A stretch of 64,000 bases of DNA from Pseudoduganella guangdongensis (lineage in GTDB: Bacteria > Pseudomonadota > Gammaproteobacteria > Burkholderiales > Burkholderiaceae_D), in assembly GCF_009857475.1 (NCBI RefSeq), contig NZ_WWCJ01000020.1, positions 33,758 through 97,757 on the forward strand, in the 5' to 3' direction. Positions 49,102 to 57,739 of the stretch are shown piece by piece. Position 1 is the stretch's first letter; every line of letters begins with the position of its first letter. The translations under genes were made by a program, and so were the position numbers. The notes below the pieces were generated by a model. That model searched no databases, had not been told where the DNA came from, and saw only the letters and a list, made by a program, of their open reading frames with translations.

Positions 49102-50367
49102 TTATTTGTTGATCGAAACGCGCTTGGCGTTTTCGAAGGATTCGGTGCCGGCGATCACGATCTTGTCGCCTTGTTTCAGGCCGCCGGAGATTTCCACTGC
49201 GTTGATGCTGGTGGCGCCCAACTGGATCGGCGTGCGTACGGCGATGCCGTCCTGCACCAGGTAGGCATAGCGCCCGCCTTCCGATTCCACGAACGGGCCG
49301 CGCGGCACCATCAACACGTTCTTCTTCTCGTCGATCAGCAGGCGCGCCGAGACGCGCTGGCTCTGGCGCAGGCCTTCCGGCTGCTGGTCGAAGCGCACGC
49401 GCGCCAGCACCTGGTTCTTCACCACTTCCGGCGACAGGGCCGACAGCTTGCCCTTGGTCTTGATGCCGGCCACTTCGATTTCGGCGGTCATGCCCAGGCC
49501 CAGGTCGTTGGCATAGGTTTCCGGCACTTCCAGTTCGACTTCCAGCTGCGACAGGTCGACCAACGTCATGAGCGGGGTATTGGGCTGCACCATGCTGCGG
49601 TTGGCGACCGACAGCGTGCCGATAAAGCCATCCACCGGCGCGCGCACGGTCAGCTCGTCGACGCGCCGCTGGGCGTTGGCCTGCGCCAGCTTCTGGCGCT
49701 CCATTTGCGCGGTCTTGGTTTTCAGTTCAAGCGAGACATTGTCGCTTTCCAGCTCGGCGGCCTGCTTGGTGTGCTTGGCGCGAATGTCGGCGGCGGCCAG
49801 GGCGTCCTTGGCTTTCTGCAGGTCGATCTTGGCGATGATGCCTTCGTTCGACACGCCCTCGTAGCGCTGCAAGGTGCGCAGCGCGGACAGGCGCTCGATT
49901 TCGGCCGTGTCGGCGTCGCGCTGGGCGGCCAGCTTCTGCTTGCGGGCCAGGATCTGCTGGCGCGCGACTTCGGCCTGCAGCTCGTTGAACAGGGTCTGCT
50001 CTTTTTTCAGCTCGTCGGTCAGGTCGGGCGATTCCAGCACGGCCAGCACCTGGCCCTTTTTGACGGTGTCGCCGGCGTGCACTTTCAGCTCCACGGTGGA
50101 GGTCGAGGTGGAGTACAGCGTGGGGCTGACGGCGGCCACGATGCGGCCGTTGACGGCGGCGTCGCGGATCAGGGTGCCGCGCGTGACTTCACCGATGCGC
50201 AGGCGGGCGGCGTTGACCGATTGCTCGCTGCTGCTCCAGCCCTTGGCCAGCACGGCGGCGGACGCGGCCAGCGCCAGGCCGACAGCCACCAGCATCAGCT
50301 TGCGGCGCGTTTTCATGCCGCTGGGGGCGGCGATCACTTGATCCTGGTGTGATGTGTCGCGAATCAT
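49102..50367 (-). CDS. Periplasmic adaptor (HlyD/MacA family)
   Basis: 421 aa. A membrane anchor (about residues 24-42), a biotinyl-lipoyl-like half-motif (VELKVHAGDTVKKGQVLAVLE as VHAGDTVKKGQVLAVL), a long coiled-coil hairpin (about 105-240), the second half-motif VRAPVDGFIG, and beta-barrel domains. It connects the ABC pump to an outer membrane channel, not encoded here. It is the first gene behind the sigma-54 element; AGGA precedes the ATG. Confidence 0.93.
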   Translation of the reverse strand: MIRDTSHQDQVIAAPSGMKTRRKLMLVAVGLALAASAAVLAKGWSSSEQSVNAARLRIGEVTRGTLIRDAAVNGRIVAAVSPTLYSTSTSTVELKVHAGDTVKKGQVLAVLESPDLTDELKKEQTLFNELQAEVARQQILARKQKLAAQRDADTAEIERLSALRTLQRYEGVSNEGIIAKIDLQKAKDALAAADIRAKHTKQAAELESDNVSLELKTKTAQMERQKLAQANAQRRVDELTVRAPVDGFIGTLSVANRSMVQPNTPLMTLVDLSQLEVELEVPETYANDLGLGMTAEIEVAGIKTKGKLSALSPEVVKNQVLARVRFDQQPEGLRQSQRVSARLLIDEKKNVLMVPRGPFVESEGGRYAYLVQDGIAVRTPIQLGATSINAVEISGGLKQGDKIVIAGTESFENAKRVSINK

Positions 50368-50409
50368 GTTCTTGTCCTGGGTGATGGTGATTTGGTTAAT
50401 CTTGCTTAA

Positions 50410-50425
50410 TGCATGAAGCGTGCCA
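50410..50425 (-). promoter_or_regulatory. Sigma-54 promoter of the efflux operon
   Basis: On the minus strand TGGCACGCTTCATGCA gives the full -24 block TGGCACG and GC exactly ten bases from GG; the -12 block reads ATGC instead of TTGC. Transcription would start near 50399, 32 nt before the adaptor ATG. The inverted pair GTCCGC/GCGGAC (within 50470-50511) further upstream is a possible enhancer site. Confidence 0.75.
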
Positions 50426-50574
50426 GTCCTTAAGTAATTGATTTGTAAGGGCGACCACTGCCGGAGCTGGCTGTCCGCCAGCGTCCACGGGCGTCCGGGC
50501 GGCGTAGCGGACTACTTGTTTTTTTGGTAAGCGGCTATACTTGCAGGCTTGTGTTTACGGCAAGGGGTGTGGCT

Positions 50575-52065
50575 GTGGAGTATCCGTTCTCGGAAGATGC
50601 TGTGGCGCGCTATGACGCGCTGGCCGGCGCGCAGGGCAATGGTGCGGTGGATGCGCAGACGGCGCAGGACATGCTGCTGCCTACCTATCTGGCGGCGGTG
50701 GGCGCGGGCGCCAGCATTTTCGGCCGCCAGATGCTGTATCGCCGCCTGCGGCGCGGACGCGATGCGGACGCGCTGTCCGCCGGACGCCAGCGCGTCGCCG
50801 CGCTGCTGGCCGATCGCGCCGCCTTCGATCGCTGGACGGCTGCCTTGCAGCCGCTGCGCCAAGCCCGGGCTGAAGTGACCGAAGCCATCTTCGTGCCCGC
50901 CAGCGCCGATGCCGGCGGCGTTGCGGCCGATTCGCCGCTGCCGCCCGTTCCGCGCTGGCCTGCGTTTATCTGGCTGCTGCCGCTGGCCTTTTTCGCCAGT
51001 GTCGCTGCCAGCTTCTTCTGGCTGCCCGCACTGGTGGCGACGACCGTGTTATCCATGGCCTTGATGGCGGTCCAGGTCTCGCACCAGGCGCGCATCCAGT
51101 ATTGGGAGACCGTCGCCGAGGCGCTGCAGTTGCAGCTTTACGTCCACAGCCGGCAGGCGGACGCTCCCGGCGCGCGGCAGGCGGCCGATCTGCGTAGCCG
51201 GCTCGCGCGCGGCGCCGCCGAAGCCATTCCCGGCGTCGCCGAGTATGCGAACTGGCTGATGCAGTCGAACCTGAAACGCTATTACCGGACGCGCAGCCTG
51301 GTGCGCGCGCACGCCGCCTTCCTGCGCGAGAGCTATGTGCAGGTGGCCGATCTGGACGCCGACCTGGCCCTGGCGCGCCACCTGGCGGAGCAAGCGCGAT
51401 GGTGCTGGGCGGAAGAGGGCTGGGAGCAGGAAATCCAGTTGCAAGCCGTTTGCCACCCGCTGCTGGCCGAGGCGCAAGCGCTCGACCTGTCACTGGAAGG
51501 CAAGAGCGCCTTTATCAGCGGCCAGAATGGCATCGGCAAGAGCACCCTGCTGCGCACGGTCGGCCTGAACCTGCTGGCGGCGCGCGGCTTCGGCATTTGT
51601 TATGCCGCGCAAGCGCGGGTGCCGAACCTGCCGCTGTTTGCCAGCATGCAGAACGAGGACGCGCTGGCCGACGGCGAAAGCCTGTACCAGTCCGAATTGC
51701 GGCGCGCCCACGAGTTGCTGGCGCTGTCGCGCCAACCGCAGCGCGCCGTGTACATCATCGATGAGATTTTCCGCGGCACCAACCACATGGAGTCTGTCGC
51801 CGCCGCCGCCGCCGTGCTGGACGATCTGGCGGCGCACGGCACGGTGCTGGTCTCCTCGCACAACGTGGTGCTGGCCCGGCTGCTGGAGAAAAGCTGCGTG
51901 CCCCTGCTGGTGCAAAAGCGCGGCAACGGCCTGGTGCTGACGCCCGGTGTGCTGACCGAAACCAACGGCCTGGCCCTGCTGGCGCAATCCGGCTTCGACC
52001 CCGCCATCGAACGGCGCGCCCGCGAAGTCTACAAAAGCCTGACCGGCCGCCTGCTGTCGGCGTGA
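50575..52065 (+). CDS. Membrane-anchored MutS-like ATPase
   Basis: 496 aa from a GTG at 50575 with AAGGGG seven nt upstream; GTG at 50569 or TTG at 50524 are possible. The C-terminal ATPase is MutS-type: Walker A SGQNGIGKSTLLRT, then FASMQNEDALADGESLYQSEL (MutS signature region as NEDALADGESLYQSE), Walker B YIIDEIFRGTNHMES and the SSHN H-loop. The N-terminal half has two hydrophobic helices (about residues 130-170) in place of the mismatch and connector domains. Proteins of this plan belong to a MutS-related membrane group of unknown function. DNA mismatch repair is unlikely without the mismatch domain. An independent transcript is likely (TATACT at 50536-50541). Confidence 0.85.
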   Translation: MEYPFSEDAVARYDALAGAQGNGAVDAQTAQDMLLPTYLAAVGAGASIFGRQMLYRRLRRGRDADALSAGRQRVAALLADRAAFDRWTAALQPLRQARAEVTEAIFVPASADAGGVAADSPLPPVPRWPAFIWLLPLAFFASVAASFFWLPALVATTVLSMALMAVQVSHQARIQYWETVAEALQLQLYVHSRQADAPGARQAADLRSRLARGAAEAIPGVAEYANWLMQSNLKRYYRTRSLVRAHAAFLRESYVQVADLDADLALARHLAEQARWCWAEEGWEQEIQLQAVCHPLLAEAQALDLSLEGKSAFISGQNGIGKSTLLRTVGLNLLAARGFGICYAAQARVPNLPLFASMQNEDALADGESLYQSELRRAHELLALSRQPQRAVYIIDEIFRGTNHMESVAAAAAVLDDLAAHGTVLVSSHNVVLARLLEKSCVPLLVQKRGNGLVLTPGVLTETNGLALLAQSGFDPAIERRAREVYKSLTGRLLSA

Positions 52066-52083
52066 CATCCCCAAGCGCCTTCT

Positions 52084-53211
52084 TCAGGCGGGAGCGGTCC
52101 GGGCTGGCGCGCCACGCTTGCGCCAGCGCAGCCAGAGTTTGGTCAGGCCGGCCATGATCGCCACCATGGCGATCCACGCCAGGTACACCACGGCCAGCGA
52201 GGGCTCGTAGCCTGGCGGCAGGGTGAAGCCCGCCGGGCCGCCCTCGGGCAGGGCGCCGTAGCGCAGCAGGAAGTAGGGGCCGGCCATGAAGTGGATCAGG
52301 GCGATGTGCACCACATAAAAGAACATCGGCGTGGCGCCGAACAGCATCAGCAGCGGCACCGGCCGCAAGCGCTCGAACCACGCCAGCAGCGGCAGGGCAA
52401 TGCCGATCGTCACGCACAGGTAAAGCAGGGATGGCGGGTACTTATGCACCCGCATGAAGGAGATGAAGTCCCATACCCCGCCGCGCCCTTGCGCCGACCA
52501 CGGGTCCGGGTCGCCGTAGAAATTCCCGCTGCGCAGGACGACAAACGTCAACAGCAGCAGCGCACCGGCGGCAAGCAGGAAGCGCTGGCGCCGCACCGCC
52601 TCCCATTGGAATACCGGGCCCAGCGCGTAGCCCGCCGCAATCAGCCCGAGCCAGGGCATCAGCGGGTAGGCGATGAAGACGCCGTAGTTGCCCGCCACCG
52701 GCCAGAAGCCGCGCTGGTGCCAGAGTAGCCACAGGGGATGGCTGGACTGGATCGGGTCGAGCAGGTTGTGCGGCAGGATCAGGAGCGCGGCGATGGCCGC
52801 GATAGCGGGCCGGGGCAGCCACACCAGCCCGGCCAGAAAGACCATACCCATCCCCAGCGCCCACAGCACCTGCAGGATGGTGACACCGTAGCCGAACTGC
52901 CAGCTGAAACTGATCCAGGTGGCCTCCAGCACGATCAGCAGCAAGCCGCGCGTCACGAGATAGCGCGACAAGGCGGGTATGCCGCCCTTGCCGCCGCGCA
53001 GGAAGGCCGAGGTCCCGGCCAGCAGCACGAAGGTGGAAGCGCACAAGTGCGTGATCCAGCGCGTGGCAAACCACAGCGGCGTGGTCCTCGCCAGGTCTTC
53101 CGGATCGAACAGTGCCGGGCCGAAGTAGTCACGCGTATGGTCCAGGGCCATCAGCACAATCACCAGGCCGCGCAGCATGTCGATGCTGGCCAGCCGCGAG
53201 CTTTTTTCCAT
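52084..53211 (-). CDS. DUF1624-type membrane acyltransferase-like protein
   Basis: 375 aa from the ATG at 53211. About ten hydrophobic helices, starting with LASIDMLRGLVIVLMALDHTRDYF (RLASIDMLRGL; ALDHTRDYF), which is the heparan-alpha-glucosaminide N-acetyltransferase-like signature with the catalytic-type His. It likely moves acyl groups across the membrane to a sugar acceptor; the acceptor is unknown. It lies 17 bp downstream of the S41 peptidase gene on the same strand, so the two share a transcript. An in-frame upstream extension overlaps the peptidase gene and was rejected. Confidence 0.88.
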   Translation of the reverse strand: MEKSSRLASIDMLRGLVIVLMALDHTRDYFGPALFDPEDLARTTPLWFATRWITHLCASTFVLLAGTSAFLRGGKGGIPALSRYLVTRGLLLIVLEATWISFSWQFGYGVTILQVLWALGMGMVFLAGLVWLPRPAIAAIAALLILPHNLLDPIQSSHPLWLLWHQRGFWPVAGNYGVFIAYPLMPWLGLIAAGYALGPVFQWEAVRRQRFLLAAGALLLLTFVVLRSGNFYGDPDPWSAQGRGGVWDFISFMRVHKYPPSLLYLCVTIGIALPLLAWFERLRPVPLLMLFGATPMFFYVVHIALIHFMAGPYFLLRYGALPEGGPAGFTLPPGYEPSLAVVYLAWIAMVAIMAGLTKLWLRWRKRGAPARTAPA

Positions 53212-53228
53212 TGCCGTGCCCCCGTGGT

Positions 53229-54716
53229 TTATTTCCCTTGATTGTCGCGGCCAGCGCCTGCCTGGGCAAGCGCTTTGCCGTCCAGCTGTTGCATGACCCA
53301 CCCCTGCAGGGCCGCCGTGTCGTGGATGGCGCCCGGATAGGGGATGTGCGGCACATAGGCGGCGTTGTGTGCCCGCGCGCGGCCGCGATAGACCTTCTGC
53401 GCCATCGAGAAGCGGCCCAGGCCGCTCGGCAGGGCGAGCGGCCGCACGTCCATATAGACCGTGTCGGCGCCGGTGGTTTCGCCCAGGTGCACGGTGCCCG
53501 GCAGGGCCAGCGCGTAGTCGGCAAAGTCCAGGCACGCGCTGGCGCAGCCGGACTGCGTGACCAGCGCAATGCGCGCCTTCGATAGCGGCGCCACCGGCGC
53601 AGCAAGCGCCTTGCCGGGCTGCGCCGGTGCATCCTCGTCCTGGCGCACGAAGGGGCGGCCTTGCGCGATAGCGTGCTGCATGCGGCGCTGCAGGGACTCC
53701 CACACCGCCAGGTCCTGATGGCCGGCGCCGTACTGGCGCGTCAGGCGCGGCAGCAAGCCATCGCGGATATAGGCCAGGTTGCCGGCACTGGCGCGCCACT
53801 CGGCGTAGTCCTGGTCGCGGATCTGCTGCTGCAAGTATTCTTCGCCGACCAGGCCTGCCAGCACCCGTCGCCCCCACACCGAGTTGCCGCCGCTGTTGCC
53901 GCGCGTGTCGAACACGATCAGCTCCGCATGGCGCAGTGCAGGCATGCGCGCCGCCACCTCGTTCAACTGCTTGACCTGCGCGTCGTTCGGCTGGAACTGC
54001 GGCAGGCGCACCCAGTAGGTACCGGGCTTGATTTCCGTGATGCTGCTGTCGCGGGACAGCTGCGGCTTGATCGACTGCAGCAAGGTATCGAACCTGTATT
54101 GCGCATAGTCGCGCCATGCCAGCGCAACCTCGCGTGCCGCGCCATTCACTTTGAAAGTGCAGCGCGCATATTCCGGGTGCACGTTCTGCTCCACCACCGC
54201 CAGTACATGGTTGGCCAGGTCGGACTTCAGCCAATCCAGCTGCGGGTTGTTGAAGGCGCCGGGAATCAGATCCTGCTCGATCAGCGCATCGACCTTGCGA
54301 CCGTCGCAGGCGAGCAGCTCGGCGCCGGCCGGCACCGCGCTTTCTTCGCTGTGGCCAACCACATAGCGCTGGCCCTGGCGCTGCACCAACAGGCCGGCCC
54401 AGCGCACCGCGCTTTTCTCGTAACGGTAGGTGAGCCACATATGGCCATCCGCGAAACCGGCGAAGTAGCGTCGCAGCAGCACTTGCGCGTCATGCAGCGA
54501 GCGCACGTTCGGCAGTTCGGCCACGGCTTGCGCGTAACCCTGCTCGGCCCATGCGCGGAAGTAGGGGTTGTCCTGGTCGAGCATGCCGGGATGATCGGTG
54601 CGCACGGTCTGGTAGACGAAGTCCAGGTCGGCCTTGGCCAGGTCAACCCAGGGCGAGGCGCCATGCGCCGCAGCGCAGGCGGCCAGCAACACGGCGCCGG
54701 TGATTTGCTTTAACAC
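53229..54716 (-). CDS. S41 family C-terminal processing-type peptidase, exported
   Basis: 495 aa from a GTG at 54716 that starts a signal peptide (LKQITGAVLLAACAAAHGA, cleavage near residue 19); longer frames add nothing. The tail-specific protease fold is recognised by ELIVFDTRGNSGGNS and the nucleophile region VTQSGCASACLDFADY, with the Ser in CASAC, and the GETTGAD segment. No PDZ domain is evident between the N-terminal helical domain and the core. It would cleave periplasmic proteins or peptides. It is divergent from the alpha/beta hydrolase gene. Confidence 0.88.
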   Translation of the reverse strand: MLKQITGAVLLAACAAAHGASPWVDLAKADLDFVYQTVRTDHPGMLDQDNPYFRAWAEQGYAQAVAELPNVRSLHDAQVLLRRYFAGFADGHMWLTYRYEKSAVRWAGLLVQRQGQRYVVGHSEESAVPAGAELLACDGRKVDALIEQDLIPGAFNNPQLDWLKSDLANHVLAVVEQNVHPEYARCTFKVNGAAREVALAWRDYAQYRFDTLLQSIKPQLSRDSSITEIKPGTYWVRLPQFQPNDAQVKQLNEVAARMPALRHAELIVFDTRGNSGGNSVWGRRVLAGLVGEEYLQQQIRDQDYAEWRASAGNLAYIRDGLLPRLTRQYGAGHQDLAVWESLQRRMQHAIAQGRPFVRQDEDAPAQPGKALAAPVAPLSKARIALVTQSGCASACLDFADYALALPGTVHLGETTGADTVYMDVRPLALPSGLGRFSMAQKVYRGRARAHNAAYVPHIPYPGAIHDTAALQGWVMQQLDGKALAQAGAGRDNQGK

Positions 54717-54788
54717 AGATGAAGTCCCATTGAATTTTTTGCAAGCGTAATATACTGGCAAATTATCAAATCGTCATCCGGGAGTCCC

Positions 54789-55808
54789 ATGCATCTTTTG
54801 CTCGCGCTGTTGCTGCTCGCGACCCACCTTACGCCCGCAGTGGCCCGTTGCGAAGCCGGCCCTATCCATGAAAAGCGCTTCATCGAAGCGGGCGGCATCC
54901 AGCAGTGGCTCACCATCGACGGCAGCGATTGCGCCAACCCGGTCGTGCTGTACGTGCATGGCGGCCCGGGCAATCCGCTCACGCCGTACGCCGACCAGCT
55001 GTTCAGCACTTGGCGCGCGCGCTATACCGTGGTGCTGTGGGACCAGCGCGGCTCGGGCATGACGTACGGCGCCAATCCAGCGCCAGAAGGCAGTCCGCTC
55101 ACCATCGAGCAATTGCGTGACGACGGCTTGGCCGTGGCGCGGCAGGTCGCGCAGCATCTGGGCCAGCGTAAGCTGATCCTGATGGGCAGCTCCTGGGGTT
55201 CCGTGCTTGCGGTGCACATGGCCAAGCAACGGCCGGACATGTTCCATGCCTATGTCGGCGTGGCGCAGGTGGTCGATGAGCGCGAAAACGGGATCGACGC
55301 CTACACGCGCGTGCTGGCGCTGGCGCGCCAGGCCAACGATGCCGAGCATGTGCCGCGCCTGGAGGCGCTCGGCACGCCGCCGTGGACCAACCCGCGTAGC
55401 TTCGGCATCATGCGGCGCGCCATCCGCAAATATGAAAACCTGGCCACCGACGCCGCCCCCAAGCATTGGTGGACGCCCGCCGCCATCTACGCCACGCCGA
55501 AAGCGATGGCGGATTACGAGTCGGGCGAGGACTACTCCTTCCTGCAGTTTGTCGGACTGAAGGGCGATGGCATGCAGGCCAGGATCAAGCTGCCGGCGCT
55601 GGGCATGGACTTCCAGCTGCCGGTCTACCTGGTGCAGGGCGAGCAGGACTTGCTGACCTCCGCCAGCGTCACCCGCCGCTACTTCGAGCGCATCCAAGCG
55701 CCGCGCAAGGCGCTGGTACTGGTGCCGCGCGCCGGGCATGACCCGAACCAGGCGCTGATGGATGCCCAGTTCAAAGTGCTGGAGGAGCGCGTGCGCCCGA
55801 GCCTGTAA
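54789..55808 (+). CDS. Alpha/beta hydrolase, proline iminopeptidase-like, exported
   Basis: 339 aa with a signal peptide (residues 1-19). The oxyanion loop HGGPGN and the nucleophile elbow GSSWGS (S135) match the S33 prolyl aminopeptidase-like group, with WDQRGSG typical of that family and the catalytic His in RAGHDPNQ near the C-terminus. Substrate could be N-terminal proline peptides or small esters. It is divergent from the S41 peptidase and directly upstream of the GbsR-like regulator. Confidence 0.9.
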   Translation: MHLLLALLLLATHLTPAVARCEAGPIHEKRFIEAGGIQQWLTIDGSDCANPVVLYVHGGPGNPLTPYADQLFSTWRARYTVVLWDQRGSGMTYGANPAPEGSPLTIEQLRDDGLAVARQVAQHLGQRKLILMGSSWGSVLAVHMAKQRPDMFHAYVGVAQVVDERENGIDAYTRVLALARQANDAEHVPRLEALGTPPWTNPRSFGIMRRAIRKYENLATDAAPKHWWTPAAIYATPKAMADYESGEDYSFLQFVGLKGDGMQARIKLPALGMDFQLPVYLVQGEQDLLTSASVTRRYFERIQAPRKALVLVPRAGHDPNQALMDAQFKVLEERVRPSL

Positions 55809-55816
55809 TTTCTCTC

Positions 55817-55844
55817 TTGACAGAAATTAATGTAGGAATAGAAT
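55817..55844 (+). promoter_or_regulatory. Promoter and candidate operator of the GbsR-like gene
   Basis: TTGACA (55817-55822), 16 bp, TAGAAT (55839-55844) is a near-consensus sigma-70 promoter. ACAGAAATTAATGT (55820-55833) overlaps the -35 and matches the motif upstream of the 56471 gene in 13 of 14 positions. A repressor bound there would block RNA polymerase, consistent with autoregulation. Confidence 0.75.
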
Positions 55845-55851
55845 GGGCGGC

Positions 55852-56379
55852 ATGGAACTGAAACCGATTGCCGAACGATTTGTACTGCACTGGGGCGAAA
55901 TGGGTTCGCGCTGGGGCGTCAACCGCACCGTGGCGCAAATCCACGCCTTGCTCTACCTGGCCGCGCGCCCGATGGATGCGGAGGAGATCCAGCAGACCTT
56001 GGGCGTGGCGCGCTCCAATGTCAGCAACAGCCTGAAGGAACTGCAATCCTGGAACCTGGTCAAGGTGGTGCACCTGAAGGGCGACCGGCGCGACCACTTC
56101 GAAACCTCGACCGATGTGTGGGAGCTGTTCAAGCTGATCGTCGCCGGCCGCCGCCAGCGCGAGATCGACCCGACGGCGGTGGCGCTGGCCGAGTGCCTGG
56201 CCAACCCGGCGATCGCGGAGGAGGATGACGGCACCCGCGAGCGCATTGAAGAAACGCTGAAGTTCATTGAAATCATGGCCACCCTGTCGGACGAGTTGCT
56301 GCGCTATAAGCCGGAGACCTTGATGAAGACCCTGGGTGTCAGCGCCAAAATCAGCCGGGCCATGCGCGGCAAGCGTTGA
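55852..56379 (+). CDS. GbsR/MarR-type transcriptional regulator
   Basis: 175 aa from the ATG at 55852; an ATG at 55843 falls inside the predicted -10 box and is less likely. With transcription starting about 7 nt after the -10, the message would be leaderless at 55852. The protein has the GbsR layout: GEMGSRWGVNRTVAQIHALLYL (MGSRWGVNRTVAQIHALL), then the recognition helix LGVARSNVSNSLKELQSWNLV and wing, and a helical dimerisation region. Such regulators repress osmolyte or adjacent genes; here the repeated operator motif points to itself and to the SDR gene that follows. Confidence 0.9.
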   Translation: MELKPIAERFVLHWGEMGSRWGVNRTVAQIHALLYLAARPMDAEEIQQTLGVARSNVSNSLKELQSWNLVKVVHLKGDRRDHFETSTDVWELFKLIVAGRRQREIDPTAVALAECLANPAIAEEDDGTRERIEETLKFIEIMATLSDELLRYKPETLMKTLGVSAKISRAMRGKR

Positions 56380-56396
56380 GCGAGAAAGCACGCGGG

Positions 56397-56419
56397 CGGG
56401 CAGCAATGCCCGTTTTTTT
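56397..56419 (+). terminator. Rho-independent terminator after the GbsR-like gene
   Basis: CGGGC pairs with GCCCG around AGCAAT, followed by seven T residues (56413-56419), 17 bp after the stop codon. Confidence 0.85.
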
Positions 56420-56429
56420 GAGGCCTTTA

Positions 56430-56454
56430 TTTCTGTTTTTACAGAAATTACTGT
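56430..56454 (+). promoter_or_regulatory. Candidate GbsR-type operator upstream of the SDR-DoxX gene
   Basis: TTTCTGT-TTTT-ACAGAAA (56430-56447) is a perfect 7-bp inverted repeat. It overlaps ACAGAAATTACTGT (56441-56454), itself an ACAG/CTGT inverted repeat and nearly identical to 55820-55833. It ends 16 bp before the ATG at 56471, so binding would occlude the promoter or ribosome site. Confidence 0.6.
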
Positions 56455-56470
56455 CAAAAAGGTGAGTGTG

Positions 56471-57739
56471 ATGAAGATCCTGGTGTGCGGCGCCTGCGGT
56501 TTTATCGGCAGCGCCGTGTGCGCGCGGCTGGCGGCGCAGGGGCATGCGGTGCTGCGCGGCGTGCGCCGCGTACAGGGACCGGGCGACGTGGCGATCGACT
56601 ACGGCCGCGACCTGCAGCCCGCCGCCTGGCGAGAACGCCTGCGCGGCGTGGATGCCGTGGTCAACGCGGTGGGCATCATCAGCGAGTACGGTACGGCCTG
56701 CTTCGAGGCCATCCACGCGCGCGCCCCGGCGGCCTTGTTTGCCGCCTGTGCGGAAGCGGGCGTGCGGCGCGTGGTGCAGGTTTCCGCCTTGGGCGCGGGC
56801 AACGGCGACACGCCTTACTTCACCAGCAAGCGCGCCGCCGACGAAGCTTTGCTGGCGCTGCCGCTGGAGTGGACCATCCTGCGCCCCTCGCTGGTGTTCG
56901 GCCCTGGCGGCGCATCGGCGGCCATGTTCTGCCAGGCGGCCAGCATGCCGCTCATGGTTACGCCGGCGCTGGGCGGGGCGCGCTTCCAGCCGGTGCATGT
57001 GGACGACCTGGCGCAGGCGGTGCTAGCCGCGCTCGACCCGGCCACGCCGGCGCGGCGCGTGGTCGACGTCGCCGGGCGCGACGCGGTCGGCTACGACGCC
57101 ATGCTGGCGACCTACCGCGCCGCAATGGGTTTGGCGCCGGCGCCGCTGCTGCATATCCCCGCGCCGCTGATGGCGTGCGCAGCCTGGGTAGCAGGCAGGA
57201 TCCCCGGGCTGCCGCTGACGCCGGATAATTGGCGCATGCTGCGCGCCGGCAGCGCGCTGGCGCCGGAGGACCGGCATGCCCCGGCTGCGCTGCGCACCTT
57301 GCTGGGCCGCGCGCCGCGCGCCATCGCCGACTTCATCGCCCCGGCTGAGCGCGAGCTGATGCGCCTGCGCGCCCTGGCCAGCTGGCGCAAGCCCCTGCTG
57401 CGCTGGACGCTGGCGCTGGTCTGGCTGCTGACCGCGGTGGTGAGCGCCTTCGTCTATCCGCAGGCCGACAGCCTGGCCATGCTGGCGCGCGTTGGGCTGA
57501 CGGGCGGCCCGGCCGTGCTGGCCCTGTACGGCGCAGCGGCGCTGGACGCCGCCTTCGGAGTGGCCTGCATTGCGTGGCCGCGCCGCGCACTGTGGCTGGC
57601 GCAGGGCGCCCTGATCCTCGGCTACAGCGCCGTGATCGCAGCCTGCCTGCCGGAGTTCCTGTGGCACCCCTTCGGGCCGCTGCTCAAGAACCTGCCCATC
57701 CTCGCCATCCTGGCTATTTTGTCTGCGGAAGAAAAATGA
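56471..57739 (+). CDS. SDR/NmrA-like oxidoreductase fused to a DoxX-like membrane domain
   Basis: 422 aa; the ATG at 56471 has AAGGTGAG upstream. Residues 1-290 form an extended SDR (NAD(P)-binding motif CGACGFIGS; ILRPSLVFGPGG; FQPVHVDDLA). Residues about 310-420 hold four hydrophobic helices of the DoxX-like type. The fusion tethers a sugar or quinone-type oxidoreductase to the membrane. The substrate is unknown. Its stop overlaps the DUF2269 start, forming a two-gene operon under the GbsR-type operator. Confidence 0.88.
   Translation: MKILVCGACGFIGSAVCARLAAQGHAVLRGVRRVQGPGDVAIDYGRDLQPAAWRERLRGVDAVVNAVGIISEYGTACFEAIHARAPAALFAACAEAGVRRVVQVSALGAGNGDTPYFTSKRAADEALLALPLEWTILRPSLVFGPGGASAAMFCQAASMPLMVTPALGGARFQPVHVDDLAQAVLAALDPATPARRVVDVAGRDAVGYDAMLATYRAAMGLAPAPLLHIPAPLMACAAWVAGRIPGLPLTPDNWRMLRAGSALAPEDRHAPAALRTLLGRAPRAIADFIAPAERELMRLRALASWRKPLLRWTLALVWLLTAVVSAFVYPQADSLAMLARVGLTGGPAVLALYGAAALDAAFGVACIAWPRRALWLAQGALILGYSAVIAACLPEFLWHPFGPLLKNLPILAILAILSAEEK

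Noticed and set aside
50471..50486. TGGCTGTCCGCCAGC upstream of the MutS-like gene as a sigma-54 promoter
   Set aside because: Spacing is right but the -12 block is CAGC; a sigma-70 -10 (TATACT) closer to the start is a better explanation.
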